Of a DNA stretch of 64,000 nt, positions 34,308 through 41,330 are shown piece after piece. The stretch lies in the NCBI GenBank assembly GCA_036925085.1, contig JAUPFP010000029.1:2060501-2124500 (forward strand). The letters are read 5' to 3'. The notes under the pieces are model-generated. The model made no database searches and was not told the origin of the DNA. It saw only the letters and a list, made by a program, of their open reading frames with translations. The DNA comes from Brachycybe producta. Lineage: Eukaryota; Arthropoda; Diplopoda; Playtdesmida; Andrognathidae. A program made the translations under genes and the position numbers. The stretch's first letter is position 1; every line of letters begins with the position of its first letter.

Positions 34308-35382
34308 GAAAACCACGAACTATATTAAGAGTTGTAACCAAAGAACTTAACCCTAATGGTCAACACACAAAAGGGACACACAAATAGCCTCAATATACCA
34401 CACATGTTATAATAGTGTATTTTAACCTTAATAACAGTTTTAATGAACGTTGTTTTGATCCATAATGAAGTTAAACCATAGATAGAGAAGCAAAAAAAAA
34501 ACCGGCCCTCCTCCAAACGAACATTATGAAATAATGTGGCCGGCAAACTGAAGATAATAGTTGCTGCTGCAACTGACCAACACTTACAACTTAGATCCAA
34601 ATGACCAGTGTTTCAGACTAATAACATATTATGGTTTGGGAGCAATAAAAAGAAGATAATTTTATCAGCTAAACAATGAAGTTCCAACCCCAAAAGCAGG
34701 CAGGCAGTAGGAGCTTATTATAATGACCACCAAAAACAAGAACCATTTTCATAGATATTTACGGGTCAAGTTTTTCCCTCCACATTTGTCCATCCATTAT
34801 TTTCTCTGATCAAACAAGGGCAATTAATATAAATTGCAATTGCAGCTAAAGTGCTCAACAAAATGTCGGCTATAAAAAAATTAAATAAAAATCGTATTCA
34901 ACTTTTATTATTCCGATTTTCTTTTGGGATTTTTGTTGTGATTTTTAATTATTTTTTTGTGTTTTTATTTATTTTTTGTGATTTTTTTTATTGATTTTTT
35001 GTGAATTTTATTTATTTTTTTGTGATTTTTATTTGTTTTTTATTTATTTTTTTGTGTTTTTATTTATTTTTTTGTGATTTTTTTTATTTATTGTGGTTTT
35101 TATTTATTTTTTTGTGATTTTTATTTATTTCTTTGTGATTTTTATTTATTTTTTGCGAGTTTTATTTATTTTTATGCTTTTTTATTTATTTGTGATTTTT
35201 TTGCGATATTTACAGTATATTTTTTATTATTTTTCTATAAGTACCTTGATTTAAAACAATGTTAAACTGTTGTCTCAAAAGAAGAACATCTTTTCTTCGT
35301 TCCTGATTAAGCATTTCCGAATGATGTAACCGTTCTCGAAGTTCTGCAATTTTATGTTGAAGTATTTGTTCTTGACTCAAAT
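8405..35382 (-). CDS. MGAT4: MGAT4-type N-acetylglucosaminyltransferase IV (GT54), 11 joined coding segments, N-terminal exon not included
   Basis: Enzymes of this family are Golgi type II membrane proteins. They transfer GlcNAc from UDP-GlcNAc in beta-1,4 linkage to the alpha-1,3-mannose arm of N-glycans, opening the branch that gives tri- and tetra-antennary glycans. I joined exons 35245-35382, 30998-31189, 27995-28128, 17868-17914, 14798-14911, 14595-14670, 13781-13901, one of 12893-13023 or 12313-12443, 9830-9937, 9136-9329 and 8405-8717. All have GT/AG borders and matching phases, giving one frame of about 522 residues. Vertebrate MGAT4A/B are about 535-550 residues, so only the short cytoplasmic tail and anchor are missing. 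Family landmarks in order are a coiled-coil stem, [19 protein letters not shown], DKPxDWL, PSLFQH, the THSSL stretch, NPPAKVST, RSGNxEHP and a WVILSE end. Introns are long and full of fold-back repeats. I cannot say whether it is the A-like or B-like paralogue. The identification is from remembered family sequence, not a search. Confidence 0.95.
8925..9085. repeat. Family B, half copy between MGAT4 exons
   Basis: AAAGTTTATTTTGAAAGATA, TCTAGCTTATAATACAATTT and AAATCAACTGTTCGTAAAAC form a single arm. The opposite arm is missing. Lies in the intron between segments 10 and 11. Confidence 0.6.
9136..9329 (-). CDS. MGAT4: MGAT4 coding segment 10: C-terminal lectin-like domain, first part
   Basis: 194 nt. 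Begins [13 protein letters not shown], then the [13 protein letters not shown] stretch, [19 protein letters not shown] and [10 protein letters not shown]. It corresponds to the C-terminal beta-sandwich that in GnT-IV binds terminal GlcNAc and helps substrate choice. Donor GAGAG|GTTCGT leaves two bases. Confidence 0.94.
9505..9735. repeat. Family B copy in MGAT4 intron
   Basis: Both inner arms around AAAACGGATCATTTTC, bounded by AAACTAGAATAG and CATTCTAGTTTTG. Lies between segments 9 and 10. Confidence 0.6.
9830..9937 (-). CDS. MGAT4: MGAT4 coding segment 9
   Basis: 108 nt, phase 0 at both ends. Encodes [20 protein letters not shown] then [16 protein letters not shown], the family's K-H-C-D-R and PSLFQHxGxHSSL region closing the catalytic domain. 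The acceptor is ATATTTAG and the donor AAG|GTAAAA. Confidence 0.94.
9938..12312. other. MGAT4 intron between 8b and segment 9
   Basis: No third version of exon 8 was found. A box with GATATGGCGCCACCTCG near 10507 resembles the family E GGCGCC box. The stretch 10900-11540 has no recognised element apart from (CT)n. Confidence 0.6.
11803..12262. repeat. Fold-back element, AGACCTTGTTTTCA ends
   Basis: TTAGACCTTGTTTTCA...AGTGACATGAATG, GCTAATGCTTATT on the left and AATAAGCATTAGC, CTATGTCACTTTTCTG, AAACAAGGTCTAATT on the right. The centre holds GGAACCAGCTAGCCAGC. Lies about 50 bases downstream (gene sense) of exon 8b. Confidence 0.7.
12313..12443 (-). CDS. MGAT4: MGAT4 coding segment 8b: second of two duplicated (mutually exclusive) exons
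   Basis: 131 nt. The acceptor is TTTTCAG and the donor GTG|GTATGT, the same donor as segment 8a. It encodes [20 protein letters not shown] then [20 protein letters not shown] and MSV. My count is 20 of 43 residues identical to segment 8a, with no gap. The D-K-P-x-D-W-L core and the T-x-V-C end are kept, so it looks selected as protein rather than decayed. It uses the same neighbours, segments 7 and 9. Confidence 0.9.
12700..12765. repeat. AGC/AGT trinucleotide microsatellite
   Basis: Mixed CAG-type and TAG repeats in the 449-nt intron between the duplicated exons 8a and 8b. Confidence 0.9.
12893..13023 (-). CDS. MGAT4: MGAT4 coding segment 8a: first of two duplicated (mutually exclusive) exons
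   Basis: 131 nt. The acceptor is CTTTTAG and the donor GTG|GTATGT. It encodes [20 protein letters not shown] then [20 protein letters not shown] and KDV. It is the copy nearer in sequence to vertebrate MGAT4 (M-F, DKPxDWLLDH, KVC). Entry phase is 1 and exit phase 0, so the exon is not a multiple of three. It cannot be added to its sister or skipped without shifting the frame. Spacing to segment 8b is 449 nt. Confidence 0.92.
13320..13625. repeat. Family B copy in MGAT4 intron
   Basis: Both arms present, with GCTCAATCACTTAAGG on the left and GCTACCCGTTCTAGTTTC on the right, ending ATCTGTTCATAAATCC. Lies between segments 7 and 8a. Confidence 0.75.
13738..13768. repeat. (TAA)n microsatellite
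   Basis: About ten uninterrupted TAA units ending just before the donor of MGAT4 segment 7. Confidence 0.95.
13781..13901 (-). CDS. MGAT4: MGAT4 coding segment 7: metal-binding E-D-D motif
   Basis: 121 nt. Begins [20 protein letters not shown]. The E-D-D takes the role of the DXD motif that binds the divalent metal and UDP-sugar phosphates in GT-A enzymes. It continues [13 protein letters not shown] and ends with one base (G). The donor GTGAGT is close to consensus. The next exon must therefore supply two bases to complete glycine, which both duplicated exons do. Confidence 0.95.
14035..14425. repeat. Family B copy followed by family D fold-back
   Basis: 14035-14280 carries degenerate B arms (AACTAGAAAAGTAAAG and CCTTTCTAGTTTCTTAAAC). 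14283-14425 is family D: GGCACACGAACCACTTTTTA, GTGGTCGAGTTCGACTACAA and their inverses around CATTGCAACCATTG. Both are in the intron between segments 6 and 7. Confidence 0.65.
14595..14670 (-). CDS. MGAT4: MGAT4 coding segment 6
   Basis: 76 nt. Encodes [17 protein letters not shown] and KGTFYIQ, nearly identical to the [17 protein letters not shown] signature of MGAT4A/B. Acceptor TTTTTTTAATAAG is split with a lysine codon from segment 5; donor CAG|GTAAAT ends in phase 0. Confidence 0.95.
14798..14911 (-). CDS. MGAT4: MGAT4 coding segment 5
   Basis: 114 nt. Encodes [16 protein letters not shown] then [19 protein letters not shown], the conserved GLLEV-x-x-PP and YPD region. The donor is TCAA|GTTCGT. 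Two AGs lie 7 nt apart at the acceptor (exon starting at 14911 or 14904). Only the upstream one keeps the frame with the microexon and keeps the FQ residues expected from the family. Confidence 0.93.
14950..15425. repeat. Imperfect fold-back, about 475 bp
   Basis: ATGAAGCTGACAAACG...GAGTTCGAGACAAA at 14970-15010 mirrors TTTGTCTCGAAACAC...TTTGTCAGCTTGATG at 15364-15407. The ORFs found in this stretch on both strands are explained by the inverted arms. Confidence 0.5.
15895..16110. repeat. Family D fold-back, good copy (family description)
   Basis: CCTTTTCACACGAATCACAT, TTAGCGGTCGAGTTCGACTG, CAAAATGTAGTCGGCTTG on the left and the same blocks inverted on the right to GTGGTTCGTGTC. Flanked by TAAG motifs. 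The family resembles a short inverted unit that repeats AAAATGAAGTCG / CGACTTCATTTTGCAG. Confidence 0.75.
16136..16512. repeat. Family B, near full-length copy
   Basis: Left arm GAACTCTTGATTATTCTGTC...CTAGAAAGGGTAGCTCAATC; right arm GAGTTTAACCTTCTAG...GAATAATCAAGAAATCG. It abuts the family D copy, with TTAAGG between them. Confidence 0.8.
16987..17835. mobile_element. Pogo/Tigger-like inverted-repeat element carrying two nested fold-backs
   Basis: TTGAACGCCAATTATCCGAAT at the left and ATTCGGATAATTGGCGTTCT at the right form TIRs of about 20 bases of the pogo/Tigger kind. Inside are a fold-back at 17048-17405 (GTTCGCGAAC, GAGCTGCTCGCGAGC and inverses) and a family B copy at 17404-17700. No transposase ORF is present. 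It lies next to the MGAT4 microexon. Confidence 0.55.
17868..17914 (-). CDS. MGAT4: MGAT4 coding segment 4: 47-nt microexon
   Basis: A very short exon with strong borders (TTATTACAG acceptor, CA|GTAAGT donor). It encodes [15 protein letters not shown] plus two bases that complete a glutamine with the next exon. Its phases (0 in, 2 out) are exactly those needed between the IAE end of segment 3 and the FQEH start of segment 5. The product aligns with the T-D-x-x-Y...I region of vertebrate MGAT4. It lies about 20 bases downstream (gene sense) of one end of a pogo-like element at 16987-17835, which sits in the following intron. Confidence 0.88.
18014..18062. repeat. (ATC)n and (ATTC)n microsatellite
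   Basis: About eleven CAT/ATC units followed by CATT units. Confidence 0.95.
18992..19282 (+). CDS. Unassigned 96-codon ORF, weak thrombospondin-1-like look
   Basis: An open frame beginning [20 protein letters not shown], with VKC, SSCFE and LCLKNC downstream and ending [20 protein letters not shown] followed by ...R-x-V-x-C recalls a TSP type 1 repeat, and the end could start an Ig-like strand. The first cysteine and WxxW motif of a TSP1 module are absent, and no good acceptor or donor is seen. It is richer in GC than the flanks and not part of a recognised repeat. It may be an exon of a nested gene on the opposite strand to MGAT4, a decayed fragment, or chance. Confidence 0.2.
   Translation: MTLQVAKKACGRGTNVQWRHVKCIVKTQKMSKPNNNYNSISSCFELEGVDPNVLITTGGYKSFNLCLKNCFERYYTVVIQPPQVTIIGAQNTTVFW
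20505..20760. repeat. Family I repeat, plus orientation
   Basis: Contains GCATCCTACATTTCTATTCC, GATCATTTCTACAGAAACAC, CACGCCCACTCCGAATTGGC and GTCTTGTCTTGCAGACGTCA. The same blocks occur inverted at 60380-60640 and in part at 59990-60165. The GCATCCTACATTTC box is itself repeated at 20530 and 20715. Confidence 0.7.
22185..22260 (-). CDS. Possible terminal exon with poly(A) signal inside MGAT4 intron
   Basis: A strong acceptor (TTATTTTTTAG) is followed in phase 0 by [15 protein letters not shown] and a TAA at 22213-22215, then AATAAA at 22185-22190 and a T-rich stretch. The lysine-rich end looks like the tail of a nucleolar or RNA-binding protein. In phase 0 it could also be spliced to MGAT4 segment 3 as an early-ending isoform without most of the catalytic domain. 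A second frame, in the other entry phase, is also open and would end in an acidic tail. No other exon of a separate gene was found nearby. In AT-rich DNA such a pattern can arise by chance. Confidence 0.3.
23555..23670. repeat. Family C central hairpin
   Basis: GTTTAGAGGTTAGAGTTCTC and GACTTTTTAGCCTCTAAACA. Directly followed by family B. Confidence 0.6.
23685..23975. repeat. Family B copy
   Basis: Begins TTAAGATGGTTTATGAACAG and has both arms, but a shortened centre (ACAGACAGG). Confidence 0.75.
26014..26223. repeat. Family A fold-back, intact copy (family description)
   Basis: Family A runs ACAGGCAATTAGAAATCG, GCTCCGCCCTTTT, ATGACGACCGGCAACTTCTA, ATTGGTTTGTTGTGTGGTTC then inverted blocks with AAGGGCGGAGCATGTGACGT, closing with AATTGCCTGT. 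It is about 200 bp with no coding capacity. Flanking CGTAAAAG / CGTAGAAG looks like a diverged target duplication. Confidence 0.85.
27349..27420. repeat. Family C end fragment
   Basis: GGGTTCGGATTTGTATGCAATA followed by diverged sequence. No opposite end. Confidence 0.4.
27447..27775. repeat. Family E repeat, copy 1
   Basis: Starts TAAGAGGGCTCCATAGAAAA, then GCAAGGTAGATGGCGCCTGC and ends GGGCTAGTGGCGCCATCTAA. The GATGGCGCC boxes are inverted between ends. Closely matched by 41989-42322. Confidence 0.75.
27995..28128 (-). CDS. MGAT4: MGAT4 coding segment 3: start of GT54 catalytic domain
   Basis: 134 nt. Reads [11 protein letters not shown], then [18 protein letters not shown], then CVIIVFIAE, which is the first beta-strand and nucleotide-binding region of the family. 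The donor is a consensus GAG|GTAAGT and the exon ends in phase 0. The intron after it is about 10.1 kb, the longest inside the secured part of the gene, and carries the possible alternative terminal exon at 22.2 kb. Confidence 0.93.
28232..28640. repeat. Fold-back elements with AAGTCAAAGCTGGAGCTAAA arms
   Basis: TTAATGATTCCTTTAATTAA and GTCAAAGGTGGTGCTCAAAC at 28262 are mirrored by TAGCTCTAGCTTTGAC...GCAATCATTAAG near 28350. A second, similar pair runs 28508-28620. Between them are ATTTAGCTCAAAGCTAGTCA blocks repeated at 28958. Confidence 0.6.
28621..28945. repeat. Family F element, copy 1
   Basis: Ends AGAGATGGGACATTC / inverse (TCGTCCCACCTCT), sub-terminal GCGAATCTTGAAAAATATTC and GATTCGAGAGATTCGAG. 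It interrupts the repeat at 28232-29000. A second copy lies at 38985-39358. Confidence 0.7.
29940..30232. repeat. Family H repeat, inverse partner at 46803-47112
   Basis: CACACCTGATAGATTAAACG, CAATTTTTATTTGGTTCATG, CCTTAACTGGATTCCGTAAT and ACTCATGTGTGTACA occur inverted near 46.8-47.1 kb. A shortened direct copy follows at 30241-30335. Confidence 0.7.
30998..31189 (-). CDS. MGAT4: MGAT4 coding segment 2: stem to catalytic domain junction
   Basis: The donor is GGAG|GTAAGA and the acceptor is CTGAAAG. The segment has 192 nt, entering in phase 1 and leaving in phase 1. It encodes a linker with two N-glycosylation sequons (NGS and NMT), then [14 protein letters not shown] and [13 protein letters not shown], the conserved lead-in to the GT54 domain. 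The mature frame depends on the split alanine codon made with segment 1, so the ATG seen just inside the exon is internal methionine, not a start. Confidence 0.9.
31352..31632. repeat. Family B copy
   Basis: TTAAGATGATTTTCGAACTC at the left with both arms. Runs straight into a family D copy. Confidence 0.7.
31633..31800. repeat. Family D fold-back
   Basis: AAGACCACTTTTCGATTGCA, AAATGAAGTCGAAGGTGG and inverse to CAGTCGAAAAGGC...AGTGCTCTGTG. The ORFs here are read through the repeat. Confidence 0.7.
32340..32675. repeat. Family Y repeat, copy 1 (family description)
   Basis: Family Y is about 330 bp with short TIRs (GGTTTACACATGC / GCATGTGTGATCC) and inner blocks ATCAGCCAATAGGAATGCGT and GAACGCAAAGAAAAGCAGAA. 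Unlike the others it has no long fold-back arms. Confidence 0.65.
32820..33065. repeat. GA-rich microsatellite region
   Basis: Repeated GAGA tracts broken by short unique stretches. Similar (GA)n/(CT)n tracts at 5920, 11480, 18672, 18745, 32021, 51905 and 58045. Confidence 0.9.
33250..33690. repeat. Fold-back element with TTAAGCCTCGTTTTCACG ends and many ACTATC boxes
   Basis: TTAAGCCTCGTTTTCACG at the left and CGTGAAAACGAGGCTTTAA at the right, with TTAA at both borders. The inside is built of repeated ACTATCAC, GATAGTTG and GCAACTATC boxes in both orientations. Confidence 0.75.
33728..33965. repeat. Family D fold-back
   Basis: TTAAGAGCCGTTCACAGAAG, GTCGACTGCGAAAAATGGTG and a diverged inverse arm ending CGTTTGTGAAC. 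Confidence 0.6.
34268..34303. repeat. (TAA)n microsatellite
   Basis: About twelve uninterrupted ATA/TAA units. Confidence 0.95.
34915..35215. repeat. Tandem TTTTTATTTATTTTTTTGTGA satellite
   Basis: About 14 units of roughly 20 bases (TTTATTTATTTTTTTGTGAT and variants) in a row, ending 30 bases from the donor of MGAT4 segment 1. On the minus strand it is an A-rich tract early in the following intron. Confidence 0.9.
35245..35382 (-). CDS. MGAT4: MGAT4 coding segment 1: stem coiled coil
   Basis: The acceptor is a T-rich tract ending TTTTTTAG at 35383, and the donor is CAAG|GTACTT. The segment starts with two bases of a split codon and ends with one. It encodes 45 full codons in a heptad-like, charged helix ([10 protein letters not shown] then [12 protein letters not shown]), matching the luminal stem that follows the membrane anchor in MGAT4 proteins. 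The upstream exon must end in phase 1. The in-frame start codon just upstream of the acceptor lies in the intron and is probably not used. Confidence 0.85.
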
Positions 35383-36203
35383 CTAAAAAACAGTACAAAA
35401 AAAGAACAATGAGATTTTATTGATTACCTTCATTATAATCATCATCATCATAATCATCAAAGTGTTAAAAGAACTATCATAAAAAAAATATTACAGAATG
35501 CTGCAAACACAATTTTACGTTTCATTTTAGAAACAATTGTAATAAAAAAAATAAAGACAAAAAAACGTGCAAAAGATAACAACAAAAAAATGAGAAATTC
35601 ATTTGATTATTTTGTTAATTTATTGAAAATCACCTAACGTGTGTTTTTAGATATTTCTTTTTTATCTAAAATGAACATAAGAGGATCTTTTTTGATCAGA
35701 AAGAAAAAAAACGCCTACCAATTACGATAATTGACTTTTACATTGTCTTTCTTAGCTTTCTTTTAATCTCTTTTACTTTGAACTCATACAATTTTAGATA
35801 TGAGAAAGAGATAAGAGAGAGATGCAAGTCATTAAGCCATGAACTTAAAAACACCCTCAGAAAGAAAAAAAAAAGCTTTTAAAATATTTATAACAACCAT
35901 TTTTTTAGTGTTTTAGGCTCGGTTTTTAGCTTTCTTGTAATCTCAAGTAATGACAACCATATCAGTTTTGAAACATAGGAAATAAGTGTCTACAGTTATC
36001 TTGCACAGAGATATGATTACACTATTTGTCAACTCAAGATTACTGACTAGGATATGTTAATGTGTTTGCAGCAGAGAGTTCTGATTGGTCCACTGTGTTA
36101 TTCCAGCTAAGATTTATTAGAGAATACATTACTCTTAAAGAACTTTAAAAGGCTTTTTATTTAAATAACCTAACCATATGAAATGCCTTTAGTTGTCATT
36201 AGG

Positions 36204-36472
36204 GCTCGGAATTTTATGCAATATCAAGCAAATGTTTCTCAATTTGTGGGAAGTAACTATACTACTGCAAATTATTTTTTTTTATAATCAAAAAGCTGGT
36301 TAGATGCTAGCCAGTGTCTTGTTGCTATCAGTTAGTTGTCAACTAGAGTTCTAGCCTCTAACTAGTATTTTTGATTGAAAAAAACAAACATAATTTTGTT
36401 GTTTCTTCACAATCCGTCCTTGGGCAACAAATTGAGAAACATTTGCTTGATATTGCATAAAAATTCAATCCC
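36204..36472. repeat. Family C, complete copy
   Basis: GCTCGGAATTTTATGCAATA to TATTGCATAAAAATTCAATC, central GTTAGATGCTAG / CTAGCCTCTAACTAG hairpin. Flanks TAGTTGTCATTAGG and CCTAGTTATCATC are mirror-like. Confidence 0.75.
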
Positions 36473-37679
36473 TAGTTATCATCATCCCAAATGACTTTCA
36501 TTGTGACTCAAAGATAAAAGAGAATCCCATTGATATTTTCAAAATGTTGATACAAGAGTACAAAAAAGACGATTTTAGAAATCCGTCACAGAAACAAAAT
36601 TCCACATTTGAGAGTATTTAAAGAGACACTTGTATATTCTATTAAGTGGATGACATTTCAAGGAAGATTGATTACTTCCGATGGATCCCATTTAACCTAA
36701 AAAAAAGGTTGGGACCAGCCAATCAATAAAGAAGACCTTTTCTGACTTAGAAAAAAAAACCACTTTCAGCATCTTTGACTGGTAAAATGGAACCCAATGT
36801 CTTTCCATTTCATGAAAAGATAGAGGGATTTTCAACATTTTATGAGGCAAATAATAGAAATCTCCTTCTCTCTTTCTCTCCATTCAGTCAGTACCTTAAC
36901 CAAACACCTCAAATGTTACATTGATCTAAAGAGAGACGGAAAAGACCCCCTTCACCCTTCATGATCGGAACCAATCGATTTTAAAGACTCCAATGCCAAC
37001 TTCTCATAGAAAGTGACAACATTTATTATACCAAGGTTGAGTGACTTAAGTCACAGTGACGGTACTAGAGTTCAATATAATTCCATGGCCCACCAATGCG
37101 CAACTTTGCTTTCCAATGGTACCCGGGTCACTAAAATGAGGCAATTTATTGCCAAAACGTTCAAAAGCTACTTTTACAGTTTACAAAATAAATTCCAACA
37201 GTAATTTTCTTGATTAAATTGCCACATATCTGCCAACATCTTTTTCAAGAAACAGTTGCTGAAAAAACCAACAACTTTTCTAGTCAGCAACTTAATATCT
37301 ATCTAGCATCTATAGCATTCTAGTTTGTAGTGAATTATGAATTTTTTTTCCTCCTGCTTTTAAAGTTGCTTCTAAAGAAAAAATAATGACTGTTGAGCCA
37401 CCTTAAAAAGGACACAACCTGTTTTTCATAAATTCATTCTACTCGCAACCTAAAGCTACCCAGGTTTATCAAATTTCAAGGCATTAAATGGGGTTCACGT
37501 CTATATGATGAACACAAGTCCAAGAAAATGACATTTTTGGACAAGGTCTTTTTTTTCTATCATATCTTCAAAATTTATGTCCACCATCACCTGAATACCG
37601 ACCAAATCATAAAATTTATAAAAAAAAACGAAATGATGACCAGGAAGGAAGAACAAAAATGAAAAGAAGAACCCTGTTA

Positions 37680-37975
37680 AGGATGGTTCACACATGAAAA
37701 AGGCATTTATCTAATTTGAATAATTACATATTCAACTTAGCTGGCTGAATGTATTGGGCAAACAAAAAAAAACAGTGAAAATGTTTCTTCTTGTCACGCG
37801 GAAATATCATGTTTTCAGCCAATAGGAAAATGTCATCCTATAAATTCATCAATGTCCTTGAAACGCTTTCTGTTGTAATGTGCGAGAACCCTTGAATGCG
37901 AAGGAAAGCAGAATATTTAGCCGAAACTTTTTTTTGTCTTTTTCTTTGTGGGTGTGTTCCGTTCCTAAGCACTAA
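37680..37975. repeat. Family Y copy 2
   Basis: TTAAGGATGGTTCACACATG start, CAGCCAATAGGAAAATGTCA and GAATGCGAAGGAAAGCAGAA blocks. The right end merges with the fold-back at 37955. Confidence 0.6.
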
Positions 37976-38362
37976 TTTATTTTCACTTGTAGCTCCTTCG
38001 AAGCCGCTCGCAATAAGCGCTCAAAACAAATTGTGAACGCATAGCTGACAATTCAGTTGGCGCCATCTATTGTTCAAAATTATGAAACCTTTTATATTCA
38101 AAATGATGAAGAAGCCATAAGCCATAAACTGGAGCTTGTTTTCTACGTTTTTTCGAAAAAAATGGCGGCTTGTTATTTTTTTCATGATCTTTTTTCCACT
38201 TGTTCGAGCGCTCTTCATCGAGCAACGACGTTTATTGCTCAATATGCTCGACGAGCGCATCGAGCGGCTCCATTCGAGTGGTTTTTTTATTTGGTGTTTA
38301 GATTTCAAGCGCACATCAAATTTGCTTGAGCAGTTTCAATAGTGCTTAGAAACTGAACGCAC
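37955..38362. repeat. Fold-back element with GCTCGACGAGCGC blocks
   Basis: GTTCCTAAGCACTAATTT, TCGAAGCCGCTCGCAATAAG and GCGCTC on the left; GAGCGCATCGAGCGGCTCC and TAGTGCTTAGAAACTGAACG on the right. Unusually GC-rich arms. Confidence 0.6.
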
Positions 38363-38984
38363 CCTTTATTTGTATTTTCTGTTTTCTGTATGTGTGAACA
38401 CAGTTGCCAACAAAAAAAATTGAATCACAGATTCTTAGTGACCCAAAAGGAGAATAAGAAGAAAATTGGAAATCTCTAAACAGAATCCCAATACTCTCAA
38501 TTACAACAGAAGAGAGAAAGAATTTTCTCTGAAGATCTGACTTCAATTTCAATGAATAACTTTCTAAGAAAAAGGGGTTTCAAACCATTTATATATTTAA
38601 AAAAAAAAACACTTTTTAAAAGATTTTTAAATTCTGCTCACAAATTCAAGAATATTATTTTAATGTTGACGCATGTGCAGTTTAGTCTCACTTTGGATCA
38701 TAAATCATACATCCTACAAATATGATTGTGTAATGGGTTTGTCCATGAAAAAGGTTTTTTCCTTTTTTAGAAAACACGGAGAGAGAAAAAAAATCTGTTT
38801 ACTTTCATCATCATTTTTTACATATTTTATTCAATACAAAATTCAAAACCGCAAATAACATCCTCCATATTTGCATGGAACTTATTCGAATCACTGTTGA
38901 AATGAAGTCACTTAAGGTCCAAATTCAAGAAGGGAAATTTAGCACTTGCACTTTAGCTTGAATATCCTCTCTAACTAAGGTTTA

Positions 38985-39358
38985 AACTTCGGATGGGCCA
39001 TTCGAATCTTCGAATCCCGCGAATCTTGAAAAATATTCCAGATTCGAAAACTCGAATCTTCGCGATTGAAACGTCTTTCGAATCCTAACTTTAAAAAAAA
39101 CTGTTAAAAACTTTGGTAAAATTAGTTTTAACTAGTTTGACGTCCAACAGAAGCGTTCACTTACAAAAAAATACTTGAGTGCCACCTTGAGTGCCACACT
39201 TGTTTTTTTTATTAATAATAATTTAATATTTAATATCATTTCATTTATTTGTATTTTCTTAATGTATAATAGATTCTTACATGAAGGATTCGAGAGATTC
39301 GAGTGCCTTTTAGGATTCGGATTCTAAAAAAATTAGGATTCGTCCCACCTCTAGTTTA
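38985..39358. repeat. Family F element, copy 2
   Basis: GGATGGGCCATTCGAATC to GATTCGTCCCACCTCTAG. Internal sequence closely follows the copy at 28621-28945. Confidence 0.7.
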
Positions 39359-39449
39359 AACACAGAAAAACTAATGGTTTTTAATGTATTCTTTGGAATA
39401 GAAAGAAATATTCAATGTTTGAACATAGGAGGGGGTTTATTAAAAAAAA

Positions 39450-39530
39450 GCTAATAAGACTGTCATATGACAGTAAATTATCATAGTTAGCTCATCAGTC
39501 AAAAAAAGCAAATTACAAAAGATTACAGGG
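39450..39530. repeat. Repeat with GTCATATGACAGTAAATTAT, inverse near 42535-42650
   Basis: CTGTCATATGACAGTAAATT, ATCATAGTTAGCTCAT and AAGCAAATTACAAAAG match inverted blocks CAGTCATATGACA, TGTAATTTGCTTTTTTG and TATGAGCTAGATATGACAAT at 42535-42650. Confidence 0.5.
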
Positions 39531-39542
39531 TGCATGCAAAAA

Positions 39543-39840
39543 GCACAGGGTGGATAAAAAATCGGATTTATTTGATTTAAATCGGATATTTTTTTATTTC
39601 AATCAGATTTCTGTTTTATTTATTTAAAATTTCATAAAATTCCTCTTTTTTATTAACTGAAATTTCACGCTCAATATGGTTTCTTCATCTGTCAAGCACA
39701 TTATTGCGAGAAAATAATTACAGAATTTAAAAAATAAAACAATAATTTAAATCAGTTGATTTTTATGGCGTTGCCAATTTTTTTTAAATCAGATTTAAAT
39801 CATTATTTAAAGCACGTCATTGTAATGGAAGAAAAATCAC
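39543..39840. repeat. AT-rich repeat with ATCGGATTTATTTGATTTAA boxes
   Basis: GGGTGGATAAAAAATCGGAT, GATTTAAATCGG and later AAATCAGTTGATTTTTATGG, TCAGATTTAAATCATT. Looks like a degenerate inverted-repeat element. Confidence 0.4.
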
Positions 39841-41154
39841 TTATTTAACTCTGACACAACACAATTACTGTATATTATTGTATAGCAGTTTTAAAATGTC
39901 ATAATCATAAGCTATGCGGTATCATAACTTCATAAGATATGATTATCACGTTTATGATTTTTTCTTCTTACAATTACAAAAAAGTACTCTGCTAGCAGCC
40001 AGATAGGAATATGACAGAGGGACATAAAAGTCCACATGCCGGCATTGAGCATTGTCAAGCACTTATGTCTTTTCTGCCCTTTGTTATTATTTCTTTTTTA
40101 AAAATAAATTACAAATATTAAATAAAATGTTTTTAGCAGGAATTTTTTTAAAAAAAAAAACTTAAAAATCTCGTATTTTTTTAAGTAAAAAAATTTTGTT
40201 CAAACAATAAATTTTTTAAGTCATTTCCGTGAAAATAGAAATTCTTCCATTTCATATTTTCTTATGTTTTTTTATCATCCATTGTGTATATAATGAGAAT
40301 AGATGTTTTAAGGAGGTCATGAAAAATACAAACCATTCTTAAAAAGGTCACACTCACATACATTACAAATAGCATCTTTTAAAGTTCTTATAATGGAGGA
40401 AAAAGTTGGGTCATAAATTGAATGAAACAACAACAGAAAAAAACGCAGAAAAGACAGTAAAAAAAAGCAGCTCATGGACAACAACTAAATTATTATTTTG
40501 ATGTTCTTTTTGTGTGGCTTTTTTTTTTATTTGCTTCCTAACAAAAATAATACAAGAAGGAAACAAACAAAAAATACCAAATTTCTTATTGGCCCAAATT
40601 CGAACTCTTTTTATTTTTACGTATGTTATAATATTCCTGAACACGTTTTAATTTTATTTCATGTTATTTCTTGTGTGTATTTTGTGTATGTATCTCACGT
40701 ATAAAAGCCAACTGTTGACGACGGACGACGTCTAAATCATCCCCCATCATATCTCACACGACGGAATTGTCTTTTTTTCTGTCTAGCTCTGCTTATGTGT
40801 TTTTTTTTGTCAAAAATGTGTGGCCCATTCAGGTAGGTAAAGTTAAGGTCGTATTTTCTAAACGACACACCATAGACAAACACACACACACACAAAGAAT
40901 TGAAGAGAGAATTTTCAAATATGGCTCTCGGCGGAGTGATAACAAAAAGTAGATGAAATTCTCCCTTTTTTATGTTTGTGATCTTGCCATATCCAAAAAA
41001 AAAAACAGTCAGAATAAATTCATAATTTCAATTCTTTCATATTGTAGGCTTAAATGTAAAATATATAAGTGGTAATACTAAGAGACCTACATAACGCCAG
41101 TGGGGGCTTTTTTTTGGCCTGCGCTGTTCATAAACTGGCAAGTTTATGAACTTT

Positions 41155-41330
41155 GTGGGGCTTCATGGGCCTCCTGAGGAGCATGGTGGCCTTTATTATG
41201 GGTTGAATGAGTCAGGTGGGCTTTTATGTGTTTAATGAGTCAGGTGGACTTTATGGGTTCAAATGAGACATGTTTGGCTTCGGTCGGCCTCATATTATTT
41301 ATAGGCTGAGCTCAGAATAAAGTGTCATTG
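41155..41330. repeat. Imperfect GGGCTTTATGGGTTGAATGA tandem
   Basis: Units such as GAGTCAGGTGGGCTTTTATG and GAGTCAGGTGGACTTTATGG repeat. Related wording (GGTCTGGTGGGCC, GGGTCTGTTGGCC) returns at 56490-56570. Confidence 0.55.

Noticed and set aside
40690..40960. TATAAAAG followed by GC-richer sequence as a plus-strand promoter
   Set aside because: No coding exon with splice borders follows; a single TATA-like word is expected by chance in AT-rich DNA.
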